From: Aquanectria penicillioides
Taxonomy: Eukaryota > Ascomycota > Sordariomycetes > Hypocreales > Nectriaceae
Direction: 5' to 3'
Length of the DNA stretch: 64,000 nt
NCBI GenBank assembly: GCA_003415625.1
Contig: PYIU01000011.1
Location: 1,005,001-1,069,000 of the forward strand
Positions 10,781 to 23,950 of this stretch are shown piece after piece; position 1 is the stretch's first letter; the number at the start of each line of letters is the position of its first letter. The position numbers were made by a program, and so were the translations under genes. The notes under the pieces are model-generated. The model saw nothing but the letters and a program-made list of their open reading frames with translations. It was not told where the DNA came from and did not search any database.

Positions 10781-13700
10781 TATACTACTGCCTTAAATTA
10801 ATCTATTAAGTATTATATACCTATAATAAATATAATATAATTATACTTTTAAAACTAGCTAAAAACTAAAGGATTAATACCCTAATAAACCCTAAAAGAT
10901 TAAATTATACTATAATCTATTACTTAAGCTATATAGCTTTTTATATATATAAATAATATAGATTAAAAACTTAAATTTATTAAATAAAAGAAGACTAAAT
11001 TAAAGTTAATTTTAAATACTATTATATAAAAATAATTATAGTATATAACTCTTTAGGAAATAAAGAAGACTTAAGGGCAATATATACTTTAATTAACCTT
11101 ACTTTAGTCCTTAAAATAATTATAATTAAAGACTTTAATTTATATTACCTAATATAAAATTGCTATAATAAAACTACTTTATATAGCTTAATCTTTTTAA
11201 TAGAAATGCAATAATTAAATATAGCTTTAATAACCCTTTATAGAATTATAACTTAAAAAGTAAGCAATATTAAAAATAATACTTTTAATTTAATTTAGGC
11301 CTTAAAGAATAGCTATACTATCTATTTAAGCTTTAATTATAACTTAAATAGCTTTAACTATATTTTATAGTAAATATATATTAAGTTCTCTATAAATATA
11401 TTGTCTTTTTTTTTATTAAACCTTTAGCCTATAGTATTTAACTAATATATAATAAACCTTAAGAAAGCTAAACTTAAAGTATAAATTACCCTTTATTAGA
11501 CTTTAGGCAAGATAACCTTTATATAATAGCTAAAAGAGGCAATTAAATAGCTAACTTAAGGATTGCATTAAATTGCTTAATATACTACCCTAATATAAAG
11601 GCAATTTAGGCCTAATTGCAATAATTAATAAAACTAGCTTATTATAAAGGCTATTTATTAATTTAAATAAATATAAAGATATATATAATGCAATAGTATA
11701 ATAGCTAATTAGCTAAAACTATAAGAAATAAACAATAAGTAAAAGGCTTATATAGTTAGGGCTAGGTATATAGCTTAATGCAATATCTTATTTAAAGCTA
11801 AAATAGAGAAAGGTATTAATAGCTAAAAAAAACTTTAGAACTTAAAGAGATAGGCATAACTCTAAAGTAGTATTGCTTTAGCCCCTTTATAGCTCTCTCC
11901 TTTTAATTGCCTTAAGTAAGATTCTCTAGCTATAAGCTATATTAAAAAGGCAACTATATTAGTAAAATGCTTCTTCTTTAAGCCTTAAATAAATAATTAA
12001 AATATTAAATCTATTATAATAAACCTTATAATATAACTATTAAATATAAATTAAATGCTATAAAATGCTAAGGACTTAATGCAAAACTATATTAAACTTT
12101 ATAAATTAGTTTATTTATTCTTTAAAATTTAATTATAAAAAGCTTTTAATAGTAATAAATTTTCTATTAGCTTCCTTAAAGTATATAATAAGCCCTTTTT
12201 AAAAGCTTTTATTATTATTATTAATATAAGCATTATATTTAAGTATTTTTTATATTACTTTTACTATATAATTGCTATAATTATTCTTAAATCTAATAAA
12301 ATAATAGCCTAAAAATATATAGCATTTAAATAAAGATCTATTTCTTTTTTTAATATTATTAGTAAAGTAATAGAGTTAATAATAGCTTAATAAATAATAA
12401 TAGCAGCTAAAAACCTAAATATACTTTTTAATAGTTAAATAAAAAATAGACCTTAAAGGTCTATTAAGCTAGCCCTTATAGTTATAGTAAAAGTAATATA
12501 TATAATATAGGCCTATAATAAAATAGTATTGCTTCTTTAATTAAACTTTATTATAGCCTTTAATTTAATTAATTATAAAAGGCTTATTATTACTTTTTAT
12601 AACTAAAGCTACTTATAGTAATTATTAGTTTAGCTTTTTAGCTATTTATTTAAATATTTAATATACCTTTAGTTTAATAGTAAGTCCTTTAAACTCTATA
12701 GCATTAAAGTAAGGGTTCTATAGGGATTATTACTTTTCTTTATTCTCTTTATTCTATTTATATTAGGGCTTTATATAGCGCTTTAAAAAGTCTTTAAAAT
12801 TATAGTAATTAACTTTATTAATAATATAAATATATTTACATTTAGAAAAGATATAGTAAAGACTTAAGCCTAACTTAAAGCTATATAAATAGTATATATA
12901 TTTTAGGCCTTTATTAATAGTATAACCTTTAAATCTATTAAAGCCTAACTTCTTTATTTTTTCTATTAATATTAAAAGCATTAAGTTTAATTAACCCTTA
13001 TCTATAATACAATTTAGCTATAGAAATTATACTATTTCTTTAGGTTATAGCTATATAGAAAGCTACTTTAAGGCCTATATATCTTTAAGCTTAAAGGAAA
13101 ACTTAAGCACTAAAAGTAAGCCCTTACTGCCCTTACAGTAAGTATATAAAGAGTAAACCTTAAGGCTGCCTATATAATATATATATATATAATTAAGTCT
13201 ATAATTGCCTATAGCATTAATATATACTATTTTTTAGTAAAAAGGGATAAAAACTTAAAAGAGATTACTAAAGCCCTATCTATTAAATAGACTTAAGCCC
13301 TTTATATTATAAGGGGAGGCTATAAGGCTATTTTAATTAAACTATTAAAAAGTAAGCTTAAAATCCCTTTATTTAATATATATTTTAATAAATAATTTAT
13401 TTAATTTTAAGGCTAACTTTAAGCTTAAAGCATTAAAAAACTTATTCTTTTTATAGCTATATTAGCAATATAATAGATTTATTACTATTATTATAATAGC
13501 CTTTAGTATAAATTAATATAAAAATATAAAAAGTAGTTAATTAATTAACTCTTTAATAAAGAATATAAAAAGAACTAAAAGTTAATTAAAGATTAAGTAG
13601 TAATTAACTAAAGGTATTAATAGAAATAAGTTAGGCATAAGTTTTATAAATATTATATAAATAATAAAATAGAAGTAGCTAAAGTCTTTTTACTTTATAT

Positions 13701-15080
13701 AAAAAAGAAAACTATTTGCCTTTATAAAGAACTTAAAAAGTATAAAAGCTTTCTATTTACTTAAATATAAATAAAATGCATTAAGCTTTAGGGATTTCTC
13801 TTTTAAAGAAAAGTCCTTAAGGTAAATATGCCTTAATACTAATATAAAAATGCTATTAAAACAATTAGCTATATTATATTATACTGCTTGCTTTACTTAA
13901 GCTAAAGGGAATCTTTATTTAATTTACTTTATAACCTTTTTAAGCTTAAGTAATATTTATTTAAAGCTTAAACTATATATTGCTTTATTAAATAGCTAGC
14001 CTATTTATATATTATATTATATTATAAACTAGCTATTAAGCTGCATTTAATTTAGAATATATCTATTTATATATTGCCTTTACCTTTTAGTAACTTTCTT
14101 ATTTAAGCGCTTTAATCCCTTTATTAAAAGGGAAATTAATATATTTAAAAAAACCCCTTTTAAAAAAGGGAAAAAACTAATCTATTATATAAATAATATA
14201 TTAAAGCCTGCCTCTTTTAATAGCTAAATCTCTATTTTATTTCTATTTTAAACCTAACCTTTATTTATTGCTATACCTAATCTATATTTGCCTATTCTAG
14301 CAATACTATTTACTTTAAGTCTATATTTTCCCTAAAAGATATAAGATCTATTTTATTCTTTTTATTATTTTTTTTATTATTTTCCTTTTTATCCTTAAGC
14401 CTTTTTTACTTTAATTCCCTTTTAGCTCTATTTAAGCCTAAGCTATTGCTTAAAGAATTATACTAAACTTTAGTATTTACTATTAATATTAGCTAATATA
14501 AACCTATATTAAGATTAATTTAATCTATTATTGCTTTTACTCCTTAATACTATCTATCCTTAAGTAGCTTTAGCCCCTTTAATTAAAAAAGGCAATATAG
14601 CTATTAAGCTCTTAAGAGCTATAGTTATATAATTAACTCTATTAATTAGCTTATAGAGTTAATTAGCATTAAAACCTATAATTAAAACTATAAATATAGC
14701 TTAAAAGTGCGCTTAAATTGCCCTTTTTTTAGCTTAAATAGCCTTAGCCTTTAATTATTAAAGCTTTTTTATTTAATAGACTATATTAGCAGTAAACTTA
14801 AATTAGAACTAAAAAATACTTATTATAGCTATTCCCTTCTATAAAGCTACTATTAATACTTAAGTATTAGCCTCTATTAAATATAGTAATAGCTTATATA
14901 GCTTATATATATAGATATAAGCAGTATAGCTATTAGCTTTAGTATCTATTGCTATTAGCTACCTAAAGTTATAATAAAGGAATATAACTTATTGGTCTAA
15001 TTTTAGTATAAACCCTTCTCTTTATCTTTTGCTATTTATATAATATATATAAAGTAAGGCAGATCCTATACTGCCCCTAA
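10780..15080 (+). pseudogene. LINE-1 ORF2 (APE endonuclease and reverse transcriptase), broken
   Basis: The endonuclease core is visible at 11,125-11,139 as IKDFN (family GDFN), followed by L-I-W-N-C. RT motifs follow: LNFIIAFNLINYKRLI near 12,540-12,590 (family SLD..GAFD.V.H..L), then GLLLFFILFILFIL near 12,725-12,765 and FINNINIFTF at 12,814-12,840, where the catalytic FxDD is FINN. A C-terminal His/Cys-type segment is near 13,880-14,000. The layout matches Tad-clade LINEs of filamentous fungi. Stops are dense and boundaries approximate. Confidence 0.75.
12814..12825 (+). other. LINE-1 RT active site, Asp-Asp changed to Asn-Asn
   Basis: TTT ATT AAT AAT encodes FINN at the position of FxDD. 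GAT to AAT needs G-to-A after T, the RIP change. LINE-3 has FINN at 60,921-60,932 and LINE-2 has FTNN at 53,930-53,941. Confidence 0.85.
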
Positions 15081-15225
15081 AAATAGCTTAGCACCCCTTA
15101 TTTTAGTGCAGCTAGCCTAATATTTTAGCATTTATATAAGCATTAATATAAAAACTATAATAGGCCTATAGTATATATAAACTATTATAGTTATAATTAT
15201 AATTATAGTTATAATTATAGTTATA

Positions 15226-15427
<202 letters not shown>

Positions 15428-15643
15428 AGTTATTATTTTTAGCTATATATAATTAATATAGAATAGCAATAAAAATAATAATTAGCACTTATATAAATTA
15501 AGTATTCTATATAAATAATGCATTAATAAAGTATATATTTAAAGGCAATAGAAAGCTTTTATAGAGGCATATAAGAAAGGAAGAAAGAAAAAGAAATTAA
15601 ATATACCTATAAAGATTAAGAAATAATAATAATAGCACTTAAA

Positions 15644-15671
15644 TAGCTAGCAGCCAGCTGGCTGCTAGCTA
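15644..15671. repeat. 28-bp perfect palindrome in LINE-1 3' UTR
   Basis: TAGCTAGCAGCCAG followed by its exact reverse complement. The equivalent 28-bp segments in LINE-3 (58,243-58,270) and LINE-2 (26,347-26,374) remain palindromic or nearly so with different bases. Confidence 0.9.
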
Positions 15672-15928
15672 GCACTAAATTAGTGCCTTACTCCCTGTAA
15701 TAGGCCTATAGTATAGATAATTTAGGCCTATTGTAGGCCTTACTTTTACTTTACTTATTAACCCTATAATTAAGTAAATAGAATATTTTAGTAATAGTAT
15801 TAAATTAACTTTTAATTTAATATTCCTTTATAAAGGACCTATAATAGGCCTAATATTGTATTAAATAAAGGTTTTTACTTTATTAGTATAGTTTTTTCCT
15901 TTATTTATATAGTATAGAAGCACTATTT

Positions 15929-15965
15929 ACTTTATAGGTCTATAAAGTATTAATAAATAAATAAA
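15929..15965 (+). repeat. LINE-1 terminal palindrome and AATA tail
   Basis: ACTTTATAGGTCTATAAAGT (15,929-15,948), one base pair off a perfect palindrome, then ATT and AATA repeats up to the target copy at 15,966. Confidence 0.85.
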
Positions 15966-15979
15966 TAACTATACTATTA

Positions 15980-18900
15980 ATATAAAGATTAAAGGTTTAA
16001 TAATAGTTAAATATAATATTTATAGATTAAATAAAATAAAATACTAAAAGCATTATAAACTATAAATATAAAGCTTAATTCCTAAAAAGTAAGTTTTTTT
16101 AGACTTTTATAACTTTTAATTTAATATAATAAACCTTTTTTTATGCATTATTATAATAAACTATATATTAAGAATATATTAAAACTATTACTTTAAAAAT
16201 TAAAAAGAAAAATAATTATTATTAATACTATAAAACTTTATTTAAATATTAAAAATAAAATATAAAATTAAACTTTAAGTAATAGAAATAAATAATAAGC
16301 TTTAAAAGAGCAATTTAATTTATATATAGCTAGATTAAAGAGAAATAGTAATAAAAGAAAGTGCCCTTTAAATATAGCAATAGAATAGATTAAAAGAATG
16401 TTTTAAAGAAATAATAAAAAAAAAGTTCTTATAATTAAAAGTAATCTATTAGCTAAACTATAGCTAAAAATAGTAAAAATAGCAATATATCTATTAAATT
16501 AAACTTTAAAATAGGGACTTAAGTGGAAAACACTATATAAAAGCTTCTTTTTATTAATTTAAAGCTTAAATAAAAATTGCAAGCTATAAATTACTTACCT
16601 TAAGATAATTAATTATAAATTATTTATAATAACTAAAGATACTTAATTAAAGAAGAATTAACTTATATTTAAAATAAGCCTAAAGGCTTAAATAGATTAT
16701 CTTATAGAATATAATTCCTAAAACCTTTTTTGCATTTAGAATTTAATTATTAATTAAGTATATATAACTTAAGATATTATCTTTAATAAAAACAACCTTT
16801 TTTTAATAAGTAATGCTAAAATAAAAGAAACTATAAGTAAAAAGACCCTTAAAGAAATATAAATATAAATAAAAGCTCTTTTTAATATTAAGTAAATTAA
16901 TTAAATAGATAATATTAATTAATTATAAAATAAGCTTTAAACTACTAAAATAAGCCTTTAAAATATAGTTAAAGATTTAAAAACTAAAAAGGAAAAGAAT
17001 ATAAATAAACTATAAATTAAAGATAAAAAATACACTTAACTATAGTTTAAACCCTTTCTAACTCTATTAAAAAGTCTAGCTTTTGCCTTTTTAGCTTTAG
17101 CAATAAAGCAAAAAGAAAAACACTTAATACTTTTAATATTAAATACTAGCTTATAAAGGGAATAGATTAAGCTTAATTAAGCCTTTTTTATAGAAATAAA
17201 AGCTATATTATTTAAAAAATGCAAAAATACTATTATAATTAAGGCAATATATATTAAAATTAAATATAAAAAATATAAATTAAAATATAAGCTATAAAAG
17301 GATAAAATAGACCTTAACTTAAAGAAATAAAAACTCTATTAAAAGAATTTACTTAAGGTATTAAGTTTTTATAGAAATATTTTTAGGTATAAATTTAAGG
17401 CTATATTTCTAAAAGTAAAGAAAATATATTTAAAAAGTTATTAATAAATAAAGTCTTAAATTAAAATACTAAAAAATAAAATTAAATTTTGCAATTTATA
17501 ATTTATTAACTATATATAGATATATATATATAAGTTTAATAAATATAAATACTTATAGAAATATAAAGCCAGATTTATTATTTAAAGAGACTAATAGTAA
17601 AAGGCAAGTTCTAAAGAAATATATATTGCTATATTAATAAAAATATTATTTAGAATATTGCTTATAATTGCAATAAGGTTTAATCTTAAGATACTATAAT
17701 TTAATATAATAAATGCATTTATAAATATAAAACTATTAATAGATATATTTATAAAACCTTTATTAAAATATAAAAAAAGTAAAAATAAAGGTTAAGTATT
17801 ATTACTTAAAAAAGCACTTTATAGATTAAGAATTGTATCTTTTTTATAGTAAATAAAGCTTAAAATAATATTATAAAATATGAATTTTAAATTAATCCTT
17901 TATAAATTATATTGCTATAATAAAAGTAAAGTTTTTCTTTTCTTTTATATAAATAATATTATAATAATATATATTAAAAAATATAAATTAATTATAAATA
18001 AAGCAATTATAGATTTAAAGTTAAAATATAAATTAATTAATAAAGGCAAGCTATAATAGTTTTTTAAAATAAAGATTATTTAAAAATAAAGTTAAAAATT
18101 AATTTAAATAATTTAAAATTTATATTTAAAGAAAATTTATAAATTATATACTTTAAATAAAGAAAATATAACTTTAATAAAGAAAATAAAACTCTTTTTA
18201 AATAAATAAATTACTAAATAAAATATAATAAACTAAAATAAATAAGTAATTAGCTTAATTCTTTATATAATAATTATTATTTAATTAAATATTGCATTTA
18301 TTATATTATATTTTATAAGATTTATAATAAATCTAAAGGAACTATATATAAAGGCAGTAAATTAAGTATTATATTATCTTTATATAATTTATTTTCTTAC
18401 TTTATAGCTTAAAGGTAAAGATAATATTTTAATATATAGTAATATATTTTTTATTAATAATATATTAAATTAAAAAAGTTTATAAATATATATAATAAAA
18501 CTTTTTAATAAATTAATTAAATAATTTATAAATAAATTAAATATAATTATAATATTAACTATAAAGGTAAAATTACTTACTCTCTTTTAAGCTATAAAAA
18601 AAGAACTCTATTAATAAAGACTATTTATAGAACTTAAAGTTAAGCTTTAAAATTCTATTTTAAAACTTATTTATAATAATTAATAAATAATTAAATTTAT
18701 TTAAAATCCTTTTAAGAAATTAAAGATTAAGCTTAAATATATTAATATATATAATTATTAGCTAAAGCAATTTATAATAATAAAAATAATCTTTATTTTA
18801 TATATATAAAGTGTAAAATTAATAGCTAATAGTTTAATAAAACTACTATAAGGCAAATTATTTTTTAAGAGCTAAAATTAACTTAAACTTATAGACTTAA

Positions 18901-19150
18901 TAAAATGCATTTAAATATAATAAAGTTAAGATTTATAAAAATATATAATTAAGGAAATACTAAAAGGCTTATAGCTTTAATATTTAATATTATAAAAATA
19001 ATAAAGAAATAAAGTATTAATATAATAAAATTTATTAATTTAATACTATTATAATAGCTATTAGCTAAAAGGCAAAATAATAAAATAAGCTATAAAATAA
19101 TAAAATAAAATTTAAAATAATTTTAATTATTTTATTTATTAAAAATAAGG
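15980..19150 (+). pseudogene. Cop-A1 pol: integrase, reverse transcriptase, RNase H, broken
   Basis: Continues the frame cut by LINE-1. Integrase lies at about 16,050-16,850, with a copia-type ESAP..QQNGL segment better preserved in Cop-A2. RT follows to about 18,100: KARFI.R near 17,560, LLLKKALYGL near 17,800, and YINN (family YVDD) at 17,946-17,957. RNase H is near 18,555-18,640 (T.EAKLL.L.QA.KKEL). The order integrase-RT-RNase H identifies Ty1/copia. Every domain has TAA/TAG codons; W and Q positions account for many. Confidence 0.8.
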
Positions 19151-20428
19151 GTCTTTAATAAATAAAAAGGTGCCTATAGTATATCTATTTAATATAACTT
19201 TAATAGTAATATATTATTTATTCTTTTTTTATAATATAAAAATTAATTTTATAGTTTAAAATATAAAAATAAAATAGTAAATTAAACTCTTACTTTCTTT
19301 TTAATATTATTGCCTTAAATATAATCTAAAAAATAATACTATAAAAAAGGCAATAAAAGGGCTATTTTATAACTTAAATTAATAAAATAAACTATAAAAT
19401 AGTAAAATAAAGTATAAAACAATAAAATAAATACATTTATATAGGGCAATAGCTACTATTAAAATTATAGCACTTATAGTATAGCCTAAAGCTATTAAAA
19501 TGCTTTTAGCACTTACTATTACTTTAGCCTATAAGGGCCAATAATAAATAGGTAAGGCAAAATACTAGCTGCTACTAAAAGGCACTATATAAAGCAAAAC
19601 TATTAAATAAAGCTTAAAAATTAATTTAAAAATACTTATAGTTTAGTAGTATGCTTAGCTATAGCAAAAAGTTCTTTTGCTTTAGCTATATAAGTAGCTT
19701 AGGCCTATATATAACTCTATTATTAATTTATACTGCTAAAATAAAGTTAGTAATATATAATTTAGTTTTAAGCTATAAAATAATTTATAGTAAAGGCAAT
19801 AGGAAGTTAATAAAAGAAAGAAATAGCTTATTAAATAAATTATTATTATTATAAATAGTTAATAAAAAAAGAGCTATAAAATCTAAAAATAAACTATAAA
19901 ATTTAGTTTTAAATTATAAAATTTAATTTTAAACTATAAAATTAATTTATAATATAGTATATATATATATATATATATATATTTTACTAAAATAACTATA
20001 ATTAATATATATAAATTAAAGACTAAAAATACTATAAAGATATATATATAAAATTTATATTAAAGTTAAAAAAAGAAGAAAAAAAAGAAGTTTAAAATAA
20101 AGGAATAAATTGCTTTATTTAAAAATAAGAATTCTTTTATAAAAATAAAAATAAAATTAAAGTAAAGTAATTTAAAAAATGCTTTTTATTATAATTTATA
20201 TCTATTTTATTATTTTTATTTACTTAATAAAAAGCATTTATAAAGCAATTAAAAATGCCTATATATAGCAATAAATACTAAATAAATAATATTACTAATA
20301 GGCACTAAATATAAAAGTAAAATAAAAGCATAAAGTAAAGATAAAAAGCTATAAATAAAATGCAAAATTAATAAATAAATAGTAAATAAAAAATATAATA
20401 GACCTACCTTTAGCAAATTTAGGGGGTA
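19150..20428 (+). other. Cop-A1 3' region without recognised coding
   Basis: About 1.2 kb between RNase H and the 3' LTR, shared with Cop-A2 (46,600-47,862). It contains a TA run at 19,958-19,982 and ends in the purine tract AGGGGG at 20,421-20,426. No domain is recognised; ORFs on either strand are short and differ between the two copies. Confidence 0.55.
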
Positions 20429-20654
20429 TATTAAACCTAAGGTATTATATATATAGGGAAACATTAATATATATTTTAGATTATAGAAATAAAGCTTAAA
20501 ATAATTGGATAAAAGTTATATAAATATACTATAGCTCTATTAGATTTAGCGCAGCCCGACCCCTCTTTTAAAGCCTAAGCAATAAAGTAAGGCTAAAAGG
20601 GATAAAAAGAAAAATAAAAACAATATACAATTATATAACTGGTTTAGTTTAATA
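20429..20654 (+). repeat. 3' LTR of Cop-A1
   Basis: 226 bp, begins TATTAAACC (TG changed to TA) directly after the purine tract and ends GTTTAATA before target copy GCTCT. More damaged in its first 100 bp than the 5' LTR. Confidence 0.92.
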
Positions 20655-23600
20655 GCTCTTAATGAAACTGTCAGCTAGTAGTTAGGCCAATAGGGTATAG
20701 ATAATATCAATCCAACCCCTTATAACTTTCTAGCAAAGCTAATAGTTATATATATTAATATACTAAAGCTTTATATATAGCTAAATAAGCTCTTCCTTAA
20801 TTAGGCAAATAGTCTACTTATTATTATATTAAATAGTTACTTAAAAAGAAAGAACAACTCTTTAATAAATAATTAATAAATATAGATTAATATATAGAGA
20901 TAAAATAAAATAGCTTATAAATAGGGCTTTTTTAGCTACTTGCAATAAGGCTAATAATATAACCTTTATTATTAATATTATTATTATATTTTGCTTATTA
21001 GCTCTTTAAAAGGTTATACTACTAAAGAGACTTATAGTAAATGCCTATAAACTTTAATAGTTTAATAAGTTATTAGTAAAACTAATATTAAAAGCTACTA
21101 AAAGGCTATTATTTCTATTGCTAGGCTTAGCTTAATACTATAGAAAGAATCCCTATATTTATATAAAATACTAAAGGACTTAATCTATAGCCTTATAATG
21201 CTTAAAGCTTAAATTTTAATTAAATTATACTAGCCTATTTGCTATAAAGGCAATATATATAATAGTGCTAACCTTTTATTAATATAAATTTATTAATTAT
21301 AGAGTTATATTACTATTAAATAAAAGGAGCTTTTTAAATGCTATTAAAGTCTTATGCCTAAGGTTTAATAAGAAATTAATAAGCAATTAATAGGCCTTAT
21401 TAATATAAATAGATTAAAAAAGCTAAAGCTATTAGATTGCTTTATTATAGATAACTTTAATACTTAAGAATTAATAAAGGGACTTGCCTTCTTTAATATA
21501 ATAGAGTTTTTAAAGAGATTTAATTAGCTTAATTGCCTTACTTTTTAAGGTCTTTAAGTAATAAAAAATGCAATTATCTATATAAAAGAAAAAAATAATT
21601 TTTTTATATAGCTAATAATAGTCTTTATTAAATACTTAATAAAAGCCTAATAAATATAGGCCTTTTTTAAAATATTACTATTATAAAAAATAACTATTTA
21701 AGGCTATATAAAGCCTTTTAAAGCTTAAAAATAACATTAAGTTTTTAGTATTTAATTAGCATTTTTATATAAATATCTTTATTAAGGTCTATATATATAA
21801 AGGCATTAATTGCATTATATTACAATATTTTATAGTTAAAGTAATTAACTAAAGCTATAAGGGTTTAAAATAATATTTTAGCTAAAGTAATTATATAAAT
21901 ATTTTACTTATCTTTTAGCTATTAATTACTATAAATTACTAATTATGCCTTAATTTTAATAAAATAGCTATATTTATTAAGCTTATATATATATACTTAA
22001 TAATAGCTAAGTATTTAATAACTATTTATTATTACTTTAGCTACTTTAATCTATAAGCCTACTTCTTTATAGCTCTAAAAGAAAAAGGTTTTAGCTATAA
22101 TTAGCTAATCTTTATATAAATATTTATTTATTTAAGTATAAAAGCTAAAAAGCCACTTTAATAAATATTAAGGCATTTTAATAAATAGCCTTTCTATAAA
22201 GGGTTTTTCCCTTTTATAAGTAGAAATAATTTTACTATATATATAATTAAAAGGGCAAATTAAGCTTTTTTTATTAGCTTTAATAAAGGGCTAGTTAAGC
22301 TACTTTCTTTAATTTAATAGAAATATTTATAATACTTTTACTTTTATAGGCTGCCTACTAAAAATATAGCTTTAAATAATATTTTAGGCATTACCCTTTT
22401 AAAGATAATTTAATATATAATTAATAGCTTTATTCCTTTAGTATTATTACTATTTTATTACCTTTATTTTTTTATATTTAAGTAAATAGCTAAAATATAA
22501 AAAAAGGCTAATAAAGATAACTATAAAGGTATAGGCATAACCTTAAATTTAAAGGTAATATAGATAGATTATTTAATAAAAGCTTAATAAGTACTTACTT
22601 CCTTTTTATTAGCCTTTATATACTTTAAACTATTAAAATTAAATAAGATTTTATTTAGTTCCTTATCTAAAAGCTATAATAATTATAGTAAAGGTTCCTT
22701 TATTGCTATAAGTAGCTATTATAGTTTGTTTGTTCTATTATAAGTAGTGTTAGAAGTGATAGTTTTAACAATAGAACTGTTGTACTACTTGTCTTACCGT
22801 TGTACTAAAAGGCATATATACAGGCTCTACAGTTACATTAGAATTAATAGCTTAGCTATAAGGAATAATTAAGCGCATATTAAACTCTATTTAACTTATA
22901 TCTTAAGACTACTGTAATAATAGGTCCTAAAGTATAAATATACTTATAGATTATTAACCTTTACTTAAGAGATATAGAGGCTAACTATTTAAGAGTACTA
23001 TTTATTATATAGTTTGTATATATAATAGTAGCTTTTAAATGCATTTCTATATTGCTTTTAAGTCTTTTTTTAGTAAATTATCTTAAAGGCTCTTTAAATG
23101 CCTATTAAATAACTAGCATTTATTAAAGGTTATATCTCTTAAGGTTATTACTTTCTTTAATAGTAAGTTTTAAATCTAAAAGGAATTACTTAATATATAT
23201 TCTATAAGGAATTTAATTTAAGCTTATAGAGCCTACCTTTAAAGATAGTTTTAATAAAGCTATATATTTACTATTAGTATAAAGGCTTTATAGCTATATA
23301 ATTATAAATAGAATAAATTAAGTTTTATTATATTATTAATATAATATTATAAATAAAATACTTTATAAAAAGACTTTTAGCTTTAATAAGCACTTAATAA
23401 ATAATTATAAAGATAAATAGCTACTTTAATAGTCTTTAGCTAAAGATATATTAAAAGCTTAGCTATTGCTTATATTATATAGCTTTTTTTAATAATAATT
23501 GCTATAATATATTTAGCGCCTTTATTTTAGGCTTAAGTATTTAATATAAAGGGCTTATATTAGATCTTTATTGCCTTTATTTTAGTGGCTATTTAATAAT

Positions 23601-23950
23601 AAATTATTAAAAGCTTATTATTGCATTTAAAGACCTTTACTATTGCTTTATATTGCATTTCTATTATTTTAATAAAGCTTATAAAAGCAATTTAAATTAT
23701 AGGCATTAATTAATTTATAGTATAATAATCCTATATATAACTAAAGGCTTAATCTACTATAATCTATACTAATATATAGCCTTTATAGCTTAACTCTATT
23801 AAATAGAAATTAAGAGCAATTTACTTTTTTAGCTTTACCCTTATAGTAGCTTCTTAAGGGATTTAATAAACTGCTTAATAAGCCTTTATTACTCTATAAG
23901 TATTATAGTTAACTATTATAATTCTTTAAGGGCCTTAAGGGTTATTTAGC
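20655..23950 (-). pseudogene. Cop-B2 pol region with copia-type integrase, broken
   Basis: On the minus strand from about 23,940 to 23,160 the frame, ignoring stops, shows an integrase core (NFYLIELSYKGYILV then IIVD.AFSYI.DYY, later KVFKCNN) and the copia GKNPxExFY-like segment followed by FLIEYILSNSF, where copia integrases read ..G.lvGY...N.f. RT should follow toward 20,700 but I could not locate its active site with confidence. A less AT-rich patch lies at 22,720-22,860. The strand agrees with the purine tract beside the left LTR. Confidence 0.6.

Noticed and set aside
12763..12981. 72-codon minus-strand ORF, nearly identical to one at 60,765-60,983
   Set aside because: Both lie antisense to the LINE RT active site and are alike because the LINEs are copies; the sense frame explains them.
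19651..19854. 67-codon plus-strand ORF in the Cop-A1 3' region
   Set aside because: The matching stretch of Cop-A2 (47,115 onward) does not keep the ORF, so it is not supported as coding.
20249..20464. Hydrophobic 71-codon minus-strand ORF, with a counterpart at 47,501-47,704
   Set aside because: AT-rich DNA read in a Leu/Ile/Tyr-rich frame; it runs into the 3' LTR of Cop-A1 and the counterpart differs in length and sequence.
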